Under the pieces are notes generated by a model. That model made no database searches. It saw nothing but the letters and a program-made list of their open reading frames with translations, and was not told the origin of the DNA. Positions 32,446 to 41,262 of a stretch of DNA of 64,000 nucleotides are shown here, in pieces. Source of the DNA: Symsagittifera roscoffensis. Lineage: Eukaryota > Xenacoelomorpha > Acoela > Convolutidae. Made by a program: the position numbers and the translations under genes. Position 1 is the stretch's first letter. Each line of letters begins with the position of its first letter. The stretch covers positions 46,665,467 through 46,729,466 of the forward strand of contig NC_087070.1 in the NCBI RefSeq assembly GCF_963678635.1, given 5' to 3'.

Positions 32446-32617
32446 TTTTAAGAAAATAAGCTGTACGATTCTTACAGTTACCATGGTGAAAATTTAAACA
32501 CTTTAATGGTTAAATACTATAGTTATAACATTTAAAAAGAACATCAAATGAAAAAGTTATGTAGATAGGCCAAGTTAATGGACTCAAATTTAAATAAGGT
32601 TTTTGTTCTCAATAGCT
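32446..32617. other. Spacer inside the composite element
   Basis: AT-rich, no supported frame, between repeat copy 1 and the basic-protein pseudogene. Confidence 0.4.
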
Positions 32618-33040
32618 CTAAATTTCGTCTAGATCTTCCTTCCGGCTTCTGGCTCCACATTGTACGATCTGAGGATCGCTATCTTCCTCTGTGAAGCCTC
32701 GAGTTTTTGTGGCAACTTGACGATGTTTTTTTTTGTTCTTGATTCGCAGTCTGCTCATCACGTCCGTAAGTTCTTGAATATCGTCTGGTTCTTCCTGTTT
32801 GGGTTTTACATAATTCGGGAAGGCAGTTATTCCCTCAAACGGTATGGTAACTTGCGTTCCCCCTGCTTTCTAGATGTAGCCTTGCTCTTCTCTCTTCTTC
32901 AATTTCCAGAAATTTCGAGGGTTCTTATTTAACCCGTCGTCGATTGACAAGGATTGTACAACTACAGATTTTCGTTGCTTCTTTCTGAGAGGCAATTTTC
33001 TTTTAAACTCCTCGGGTGCTGGGTCAGCATTTCGGCAGTT
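32618..33040 (-). pseudogene. Basic/acidic protein fragment of unknown function, one in-frame stop
   Basis: A minus-strand frame begins after TTGAATTAG (acceptor-like) at 33041 and runs 140 codons with a single TAG at 32870-32872. It has no ATG. It reads PAPEEFKRKLPLRKKQRKS, NPRNFWKLKKREEQGYI, the stop, then IPFEGITAFPNYVKPKQEEP, DVMSRLRIKNKKKHRQ and a short acidic end. The alternating basic and acidic blocks look like a nuclear or nucleic-acid-binding protein, but I recognise no family. It is co-oriented with the three RING-like ORFs at 33.6-35.0 kb. Confidence 0.45.
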
Positions 33041-33612
33041 CTAATTCAAAATTGGTTCATTTTCCATTTTGCTAAACATCAATATAAAATAAGCAAATGT
33101 TCAAAATCTCGAATTACTTTCGGATACTAAGGCTTATTATCAAATGTTTGAACAATGAAGGACTTTTATAAAAGTGTAAAATTGTATATATATAAAAGAT
33201 GGAAAATATAATCTTGTGGTTTCACACAAACCCACCACGGAAAACAAATGAAGAAAGACGATCATGGTTTTTTTTAACCACAGGAACAAAGCATTATACG
33301 GTACTGAATTAAGCTCAGATATTAAAGCAAACATGGACATTTGGGCATTAATTAACCCCTAATCTTAAATATATGTCCACCTGGGGTCATCCACAGGCTT
33401 ACCATGGGGTCCCCTCTTATAAGTAAAAAGGATTAGAAAAAACCGGGGGTGGGGGGTAAATAGTATATAATATAGCATATTCAAAGGAGATTTTTGTGTT
33501 TATTGTTGTTTAAAAAGATATATAAATTGTGAGCGGATTACTGAAGTTTTGAGACCTTACCAAATGTAGGAGTGTAGAGGAATCGTATATGGACATCGTA
33601 TAGTGTGGAGAA

Positions 33613-34008
33613 TTAATTCCCATGGTCGGAAAAATCACAAGGGATGTGGCATAAGGGACAAAATTTTGCAGTATTAGGGAGGCATCTTGTACAAATAGTG
33701 ATACCTTGATGGCAAATAGTAAGATGTTGATAGCTTGCCATACTTAGGGTCTGTGTATTTCCCCAATTTGCGGTTTTAACCATACTATCGCATAAACAAC
33801 AAGGGGAATAATATGAAAGTGATCGGGTATAATTTGGGACTTGGACTTGGCAAATGGGGCATAAATTTTGTCCATATTTAGAAAAATGAGCTACAATTTG
33901 CTCATGACAGTCTATGCAGATGAAGTGTGGTGGATGATGTGGCTGGTTATTGTGTTGTTTCTTGAATTTGAATTTTGGTAAGTAGCAAATCGGGCATTCA
34001 AGAGTGGG
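33613..34008 (-). CDS. RING-like zinc protein C (no ATG)
   Basis: The 131-codon frame is bounded by TAA at 34009-34011 and TAA at 33613-33615. N-terminal half: ECPICYLPKFK, then PHFICIDCHEQ, then LCPICQ, a C-x2-C / H-x2-C-x-x-C-H / C-x2-C layout like a RING finger. C-terminal half: CCLCDSM, ITICTRCLPN, FCPLCHIPC, a second metal-binding cluster. RING fingers typically recruit E2 enzymes for ubiquitin transfer; that role is inferred only from the fold. Proteins A and B upstream on the same strand share the CP-C ... P-H-(L/F)-(V/I)-C ... pattern, so this is a tandem family. The absence of an ATG suggests decay or an upstream exon. Confidence 0.5.
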   Translation of the reverse strand, partial: PTLECPICYLPKFKFKKQHNNQPHHPPHFICIDCHEQIVAHFSKYGQNLCPICQVQVPNYTRSLSYYSPCCLCDSMVKTANWGNTQTLSMASYQHLTICHQGITICTRCLPNTAKFCPLCHIPCDFSDHGN

Positions 34009-34148
34009 TTATGTAATGGTTTTTCGAAAGTACTGTAAAATGGGCTGAGAAACATAAAGAAAGTTTTGGAAATAAAAATAACAAGCTTGGAAAATTTTAC
34101 ATATAAAAACTGGTTAAGTTATCTGAATTATTTTTAATTGAAGAAAGA

Positions 34149-34699
34149 TTAGAGCATAAGTCGATTCGAGGTTTGAAAATTGATGTTGATAACATCTTCG
34201 TCATTGTTGAACGCATATACGATAATATTGTAAAATCTACTACTGCTTTTGACAGTAAATTTTTCCTCATCGTGGAAGCCAGGACTATAACGTTTGCGAA
34301 AAATATCCAACTGCTGTTGTTCGGGATGAATATAAATACGATTTGTACGCGCTTGGTATCCATCATTTTGGACGAGAAGATTGTAATCAAGGACAAATTC
34401 AATGTCCATTTCCAAGCAGAACATTTTGTAACTTCCTAAATAAACAGCATAATTGTTTACTCGTTTTTTATTGCCTTTACAGGTCTGACTTTCATAAATT
34501 TGTTCTAAATTTAGTAGGTGAACATTCTGGCGGCATATTGGCATAAGAATTTGTCAACAATTAAGTTAGTTTTGGACTTAAGAATCATGTAGCTTTCATT
34601 ACAAATAAGATGATAGGGTTGTGGATACTTACTTTTGGGAAGTTTTCTTAATTGAAGGATTGTTTTCAATTCTAGACAACCAGGGCATTCTTTTGCCAT
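34149..34699 (-). pseudogene. RING-like zinc protein B (frameshifted)
   Basis: The first frame starts MAKECPGCLELKTIL at 34699, continues PQPYHLICNESY and ends CQYAARMFTY at 34511. The second frame, overlapping from 34544, starts MPICRQNVHLLNL and runs to 34149 with a long C-terminal region (YNLLVQNDGYQARTNRIYI, QQQLDIFRKRYSPGFHDEE). The CP-C / HLIC / PIC spacing fits the same RING-like pattern as its neighbours once the shift near 34530 is allowed for, but NES has replaced the second C-x2-C Cys. The longer tail has no counterpart in A or C. Confidence 0.5.
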
Positions 34700-34713
34700 T
34701 GTATTATAGGAAG

Positions 34714-35034
34714 TTATGCCCAAAACTCAACAAAAGCAATTTTTGAAAAAGAGATAGGGCAGATGTTTTTGCATTTCTCAATGCAGTTATTGCATACAGT
34801 AATATAAGGGTGTTTAGCCATCATATGTTCACCCTTTCGTTTGTTTCTGGATAACACTAATTGGTTGCAGATATTATAGACATCGTATTCTGTCAAATTA
34901 ATTACATTAGCTCTTAGCTTGAGTTTATTATAACAATTAACGCAAACTAAATGTGGTGGTTGTGGAGGTAATTTTTTATGTAATTTTTTCAATTGATCGC
35001 AAATTTCCAAACGTATAGGACATTCAGTCGCCAT
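34714..35034 (-). CDS. RING-like zinc protein A
   Basis: The start is placed at the ATG at 35034 (MATEC) because it aligns with MAKEC of protein B; an in-frame ATG lies two codons earlier. It encodes about 106 residues: MATECPIRLEICDQLKKL, PPHLVCVNCYNKLK, then a second cluster HPYITVCNNCIEKCKNICP. The first cluster has lost its last Cys pair (YNICNQL), so zinc binding may be partial. It is the only uninterrupted, ATG-initiated member of the three. Function in the element or host is unknown. Confidence 0.5.
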   Translation of the reverse strand: MATECPIRLEICDQLKKLHKKLPPQPPHLVCVNCYNKLKLRANVINLTEYDVYNICNQLVLSRNKRKGEHMMAKHPYITVCNNCIEKCKNICPISFSKIAFVEFWA

Positions 35035-35154
35035 TCTCACTGCTCATTCAATCTGGTCTAAATCGCAGGGAATGGGAAATGTTAGGCTATTTGCAAGACA
35101 TAGTATTAAATGCCAGTATTTATTGCTTGGTTTAATAATGGTGCTGTGCTGAAG

Positions 35155-35676
35155 AGATCTGACTTGCTGCTTACTGAGCAAAATGAAACACTGAAGACTT
35201 CAGGCCAGTCTTTTTGCTCGTAAGCATAAACCGGCGGCTGATTCAATCTTTAATTATTCAGGTTTCACCTGCTCCTTTATTCTCCCTTTCTTCTAAGGGA
35301 ATTTTCAACTAGTTTTTATTTGATTTTTTCAAATCAAATATCTTTAAATTATTGGTCCTCTTTGATTAAAACCGCAGCCTTCAGTTTTGTATGATTGAAA
35401 ATTCATATTACTCTCTCTGATGCATCATATTGCAGGTGCATCTCTGCTTAATCAAAGCAAGGAGAATTTCAGTGCAGCCGGCAAGACTGCTAAATAGTTA
35501 TCCATTTTGTTTCAAGTTAAAGTTAAAAGGGACGTGTTAATTACCGCCGCCCTTTTGAAATATTGAGCATGAAAAAATGAAAAAAATTGGACAAGTATTT
35601 AAAAAGTAGTGGATTTTCAAAACAAGATTTTATAGTCCTAATTAGAGGAAATCAGTCAATATCTGATTTTGTGAAA
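35155..35676 (+). repeat. Direct repeat, copy 2
   Basis: 522 bp from AGATCTGACTTGCTG to GATTTTGTGAAA, matching 31814-32335. The two flank the RING-like gene cluster like a pair of direct terminal repeats, but lack TG...CA ends. Confidence 0.85.
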
Positions 35677-36092
35677 AGTAATTTTGACTATGGTGAAAGT
35701 CCTTGGTAATTAAGTGTAAATGGTTATCAATTGCTACGGATGGTAAAATTGCTGTTGTGACTCGGGAATAAAATTTCTGTGGGAAATGAGGACAAGATAC
35801 GATTGAGCAGAAATTTTGAATTAGTGTGTCAAGGAACATTTATTTTTCTCCATATTTTATATTTGGAATGTATCAATTCAATTTTATTGTTACTGGTTTA
35901 ATACTTATACACAGAAGTGAATTCCTTGGAAATTAGTAATGACAGTTGCTGAGCTTTTTCCTTCAAGTAAAGAACAAATATAATCATATTTTTTGTTTGA
36001 AGAGTCAATTTCAATTTCTTGAACAGTTTTCTCAGGATAAGTTATTATCATAAAGTGAATACAATCATTCGGTTTGGTTTTTGGTAATCTTG
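35677..36092. other. Spacer between repeat copies 2 and 3
   Basis: No supported gene; a short minus frame at 35905-36117 overlaps repeat copy 3 and is not convincing. Confidence 0.4.
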
Positions 36093-36455
36093 CTGATGCA
36101 TCATATTGCAGGTGCATCTCTGCTTAATCAAAGCAAGGAAAATTTCAGTGCAGCCGGCAAGACTGCTAAATATTTATCCATTTTGTTTCAAGTTAAATTT
36201 AAAAGGGACGTGTTAATAATCGCCGCCCTTTTAAAGTAGTGAGCATGAAAAATGAGAAAAATTGGACAAGTATAAAAAGAAGTAGATTTTCAAAACAAGA
36301 TTTTATAGTCCTAATAAGAGTAATTCAGTCAATATCTGATTTAGTGAAAAGAGGCTTTAATTTAAATGGCACGCTCCAATTTAGAATTGGGTCGTTAAAT
36401 AAACAATTAAGACAATGGTCTTTTGTCTGTGTAGTGTTTTCAATACTACAACTCT
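36093..36455 (+). repeat. Direct repeat, copy 3 (5'-truncated)
   Basis: Begins CTGATGCATCATATTGCAGG and matches 32077-32445, including the 3' segment missing from copy 2. Confidence 0.85.
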
Positions 36456-36530
36456 AAGCAAAGTTTTTGGAGCAATGATGAAAAAAACATTACCAGAAAA
36501 ATTGAAAGCTAGAAAGCAATTGGACCCCTT

Positions 36531-36808
36531 GGTCTTGAACGAATTGAATCGTACGGTCTCAATCCGGATTCCTTCGATCCACACGGTCTGAATCCGGACT
36601 TTTTGATCCACAGTCTATATTCGGATATCTTCGGTCGACACGGTCTGGAACCGGATTCTTTTGGTTCACACGGTCTGAAACCGGGTTTCTTTGGTCCACA
36701 TGGTCTGAAAATGGATTCACTCAGTCCACACGGTTTGAACATAGTATTTTCTGGTCCACACGGCCTGAATTTGGCAAATTCTGGTCCACGCGGTCTGAAC
36801 ATAAAACC
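36531..36808. repeat. 30-bp tandem array (decapeptide-coding on both strands)
   Basis: About nine units of ACGGTCTGAA..CGGATTCTTTTGGTCCAC. On plus the open frame 36603-36827 reads GPHGLNxxxF-type decapeptides. On minus the frame 36509-36841 reads RPCGPKxxGF-type decapeptides. A period divisible by three keeps every frame open, so openness is not evidence of coding. Confidence 0.8.
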
Positions 36809-36859
36809 ACGGCCTCGACCCGGGTAGCAAGAATCTTGCAAGCTATCAATTTTAAGAAA

Positions 36860-38190
36860 ACTAGGGAATGTTTGTAAAATTTTTATTGCAGTTTTCGCAT
36901 TACTTAAAAAATCAAAGTAGTGTGTTCACTAGCTCCCAAATAAAAGAAGTGTTCAAGGGCTGACTTTGACCGAGTTTCGGAAATCAGCCCGGGAATTGCG
37001 TCTATCTTACGTTTACTTCCGCTGACAGAACTCCTACAAACCAGACAAATGTCCGCATTATGTTTAGGCTATTATCAACTATGGCCGAACAAAACTACAT
37101 TTTATTCAGCAGTTGGTTCAACCGCTTTTGATTTTTGAAGCCAGCTATTGACGAACAATGTAATTACTCTACAGCTAAAAGCAGCCAGCATGCGTATTAT
37201 GTGCAAACATTACAATCGTTTGGCCGGCAAAGCAATTTATGAATCAAAAGGCACTGATTTTAACAAAAATTAAGTCCGGTTCCGAATCCGGCTGTTAATT
37301 ATTCCAGATTTTTCAAATTTCAAAACCCGGCGAAAACCATTCTGGAGTCCGGCAAAAACAATGATAGTTTTTGACAATTTTTTTTTTCAAATGGCGATAA
37401 CTACTGTTTTTGCATTTATCTTATTTTCTTATTTTTATCTATTGCCTATCGATTTTACAGCTGAGTGGAAGAGCCAAACATACAAGACACATTTTGATAA
37501 TAATGGAGCGAAAATGTATTTGGGTGTTTTAGTTTTTTCCGAGCAAAATCAAGTACCACAAACAATCATCGGAATAAGTGGAGTGATATATCATATTAAA
37601 ACCTTTTCAGTCGAGATTCGAACTGCATCAAAAAACTTTCAAAAAACTTTTGTCCTTTCGTCAAGAAAAGCTCGTTCAATTTTCTTTTCCGTTTAAGTTG
37701 AATTTCAAGCGAGTAAAGCAGTGAGCATGCTTACTATAAAATGATAAGCCGTGAAATTTTTTTTCAAGCCATGAAAATTTCTTTATATTAAAATAAAATT
37801 GGTTCTTGAAATTTTTGTAGCGCCATCGTGGAAATTTTATCCACAATTTATCTCCGTTTTCGTGTCTTAAAATTTGAAAAAGCTCTTTACATAAATCATA
37901 TAAATAAACGATAAGAATTTTTTTGTTTCATTATATCCCTGACAAGTTCCGATTTTTTCGGCAGTATGAAAATCAAGCATATTAGTTTTCGAAAATTACA
38001 ACCGAGCTTCATAAACTGTACCCAATAAGCTAGCCAACTTTTTGATAATTGTTGAAATGTGCTCAGAAAACCTAATTTAGAGTAATTTTACATAAAAGTT
38101 ATTTTATCTAAACACTTATAAGTACTCTTAATTTCAGTTTCTCAACCCAAACATGATTTATCGTTAAAAAGTTTTCGCCCAAAACTTAAA
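36860..38190. other. Non-coding
   Basis: AT-rich with one partial dispersed-repeat match at about 37545-37605 (see 6040-6158). The hydrophobic plus frame at 37361-37696 overlaps that repeat and is not called. Confidence 0.45.
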
Positions 38191-38193
38191 AGG

Positions 38194-38475
38194 CTACATT
38201 TTATTGGTATTCAACGTTAAACCACTTTTTGAAAACCAATTTTTTGTGGCAATCAACTTCTCAATAAATTTTTGGCCACATACCTTAGTTTCCGTATAAA
38301 CCGTCGTAACATCAGCAAAAAAAGTAGATTGTAAAGTTTTCAAGAACTTTCTATATCGTTGATAATATTGGAACCAGTAGTGGTTCTCACTAATCAAACT
38401 GTTTACACTCATGTCTAGTAGTTCTTCCAAAGATCTTTTTGAGCTTTCTTTGATCTTTTTTTTGTGGACTCGCAA
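38194..38475 (-). pseudogene. Non-LTR (Jockey-like) reverse transcriptase fragment
   Basis: The C-terminal half of the frame reads STFFADVTTVYTETKVCGQK, then EKLIATKNWFSKSGLTLNTN. That is the palm motif C region of LINE-type RT: (F/Y)ADDT, a spacer, W-----L-LN--K. The second catalytic Asp is Val (FADV) and the frame ends at once after NTNKM, so only a small dead piece remains. The N-terminal half does not match RT. Confidence 0.6.
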
Positions 38476-38479
38476 TTTT

Positions 38480-40340
38480 CTTGTTTTTAGGTGCCCTCCC
38501 CCTCATAAAAATTTGGTTTCGTTTCCACCATTTTTTTCAAATGCTTTTTTGTCGTTCTTCCCCTTAAGACAATATATCTTGGCGTAGATTGCATCTTTTT
38601 CCCCAGAATACAAGAATTAAACATTAATGGGGCTTACTCCATCTGTTGAAGAAAGTTTTGGATGACAGGTTTTAATGCGATCGGTCGAATTATCTTAACT
38701 ATCGAAAAATTACTAAAAAATTTTGCAGATATCATTAAAAAGGTGGTTTGGAATCAGTTTTGGAATCAACCGAAAAATTGTGAGAAATCAAACAATCGTT
38801 GCGAGTGGTCGAAAATTTGCTTTTGTAAGTCGTTTTTGATTTGCTTTTCTTAATGTTTTTTTTGGTCAGAAAAAAAGCAGCCAAGCTTCAGCAATTACTG
38901 TTGGGTTGGCAGTAATCAAAACAGCCTTGCTTATATATCACAGCGATTCCATGAATATTCCGTCTGTGCGTTCTCGTCGATAACAAGCGTTTTGCTCTAA
39001 AAAAAATTTATAAAACAGCTCGAAATTTTCAAAATTATAAAATAATTTAATTTTTTTATCCGTTCTACCACAAGTTATGTGAAGTACCATAATGATATTT
39101 TGCGTGTCATAAAGTTTGTTAAGTGCAACTTAATTGGCTGAGTTCAATTTGAAAGCATTCGTTTCGCAGCCTACATTTTGATGGATTGAAATCTATCGTT
39201 AGTTAATTGTCCTAACTTGAATGATAGTCGTCAATTAGTCGCAAAGTCAAACCATTATGACTTTATAAAAATTAATCGCAGTTGAAATATCTGCTTATAT
39301 TTGAACTGTTAACAACAGTATCTTTTGCATGGTATAAAAAGATCTGTCAGTTTATTATTCGAAAATTGAATGAATTGTAAAAAACTCTAAAAGCATGAAT
39401 ACGCCTGCGTTTCTTCGAAAGTTCGGACAAAAAATGCAAAATTGACAAGAAAACTGTGAGAAAAAAATAGACTTAAAATATTTTATTGGAAAGTGAAAAA
39501 ATCACCTCATGTCATCTGAATTATCACCAAAATATCAGTGATTTTGAACAGCAAAAATTATCCTTAAATTGATTTGGTAAATATCACTATTATTTTGCTT
39601 GATAAAATAAAGTTAATAACATCCATTCAAATCATCCAAAATTTTAACATTTCTCACAATTAATCAGACTTGCAAGAATTTCTGGTCTTAATACATCCTC
39701 AAATCCTTGGGGTGTTTGTCGTTTTTTGTATATTATAATTTTTCAAAGCAAGCATTAGTTTTAAAACAATTATACAACACTCGCATCACCTCGGGTTTTG
39801 CATTTATGCAAACAACTTTGATGTTTTTTCCCTAATTCCAGTTGTGACTCAACTTCGATCATTTACAATTTGAAATTATCAGTATAAAATTCATGGCTAG
39901 TTATATGTCAATATACCTAAAACAAGCTGGGTTGAACAAAAAAACTTATCATACAATTTTGTTACTGAACATTTTATGAAAGCTCTGCGATAAACATTTT
40001 TTCATCTATGAAAACTGAATAATAATCAGTTTTCTACACATAAATGAAAAATAGATGATAAATACTTTTTCCCAAATGGAAAATGTATTATAAATCTTTT
40101 TGTCATGTATCAAAACGCTATAACAAACATTTTTTCGTAAGCTTTTTAAACTCAAATGAGGCAAAGTTTCCGTTAGTGCCCATCCCATAAGATGCGCAAT
40201 CTCTGAATAGATAACAAACTTTGCGGAAAACCAGAGAGTGTTACAAGTTAGAACTTAAATTTCTTCATTTACTGCAGGCGAACCCTCTCAATTTTTGGGA
40301 GAGCAACAAAGCCTTAAGCCTAAACTTAGGCCTGTTAAAG
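38480..40340. other. AT-rich non-coding
   Basis: No gene or repeat I can support. Confidence 0.5.
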
Positions 40341-41262
40341 AGCAGTCGACACATTCCGGGCTTTGCCCTGATACGAGCAGTTTTGTTTCTAAAATTGCGG
40401 AGAACGCAGAAGTCAACAAGTCAGAAAATCTTGTAAAGAATGCGCATTGTGTAGCCTCATTCTTATTTTAATTTCATGCTTAAACAACCATTCCGAAATT
40501 ATTGGAAAATTGAATACACTGAAATTCCATTGAAAATTTTGGAAAAAAAACAGCAGCCCATTATTAAACATGGAAAGTGCTTGACAGATATATGAAGCTT
40601 CATCTGCACCTGATTGAAAATCAGTTTTCGAGTGACAACCAGGTTATGCCACTATTGTTGCCGTCATGTAGAATTACAGGCGCTCAAGAAATAATAAAAA
40701 ATGGAAGCCTTGAATTCATTATGGAAGCCTTGTGCTTCCGGAAGACCCTGTAATTGATTTATCAGAAATTCGAAGTTTGTTCGACTAATTTTTTGGTAGA
40801 TATCCCGATATGGCGCAGTGTTTGGTCCGAATGCAGTTATAGTGCGTTCAACTAAGTTTGACTCTGGAATAGAAAAAATTCAAGATAAGGGAGACGATAT
40901 ACCAAAAAACCAGAAAAAAAAAGAAATTTCTTTAAAAAAAGAAAAGTGAAAAAAGAAAATCTACCAACGGTGTGCAGTATTGCATAGGCGACGACTAGTT
41001 TAATCACAGCTGAATTTTTGAAGCAACAAAAATTGAAAATCATTAGCTCAATTCGAATGTATCTTAAAAACACAATATCATCTTGCCTTCCATTAATCTT
41101 GTTGAAAGGTTTTCCACCTTTCTGACAATATGGATTTTATTTGACGATGATCATCAGAAATTGACCCCTTAAAACCTGGAGATGCACATTATCGAAAACT
41201 GCAATCAATTGAAACAAAACTGCTCATATCAGGGTGAAGCCCTGAATGTTACGACTGCCCTT
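40341..41262. repeat. Inverted pair of AGTCGGAAC boxes about 0.9 kb apart
   Basis: Left box 40341-40389 (AGCAGTCGACACATTCCGGG...CGAGCAGTTTTG) and right box 41214-41262 (inverted, CTGAATGTTACGACTGCCC) point outward the same way as the arms of the 10256-10381 foldback. They may be the ends of one 0.92-kb element; the interior is AT-rich with no supported gene. Confidence 0.5.

Larger units (their letters stand above)
30752..36824. mobile_element. Composite element with inverted ends, tandem arrays and RING-like genes
   Basis: The sequence CCCGGGTCGAGG-CGTG-TTTTATGTTCAGAC at 30752-30782 recurs inverted at 36794-36824 with two or three mismatches. Inside each end is a tandem array carrying the GTCTG(A/C)A word (21-bp units on the left, 30-bp units on the right). 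Next come direct repeats (31814, 35155, 36093) and, between the first two, minus-strand ORFs for three related zinc proteins and one basic protein. No transposase, polymerase or integrase was recognised and no target duplication is evident. Treating this as one mobile unit is an inference from the nested symmetry. Foldback-type elements share the inverted-ends-plus-tandem-arrays layout. Confidence 0.45.

Noticed and set aside
31814-35676. LTR pair of a retroelement around the RING-like cluster
   Set aside because: The 522-bp copies lack TG...CA ends, a primer binding site, target duplication or any RT between them; a third offset copy also argues against it.
32246-36457. Similar 70-80 codon frames at 32246-32497 and 36239-36457
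   Set aside because: They lie inside copies 1 and 3 of the direct repeat. The base differences between them are mostly amino-acid-changing and indels occur nearby, so the frames are not under coding constraint.
36509-36841. 110-codon minus-strand frame with RPCGPK repeats as a repetitive-protein gene
   Set aside because: It is generated by a 30-bp tandem array. A period divisible by three keeps frames open on both strands without selection, and no start or splice context supports it.
37361-37696. 111-codon hydrophobic frame
   Set aside because: Its second half overlaps a dispersed non-coding repeat seen at 6100-6180; the first half is T-rich hydrophobic noise.
38194-38475. Complete reverse transcriptase gene
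   Set aside because: Only the motif C neighbourhood is present, and its second catalytic Asp is Val.
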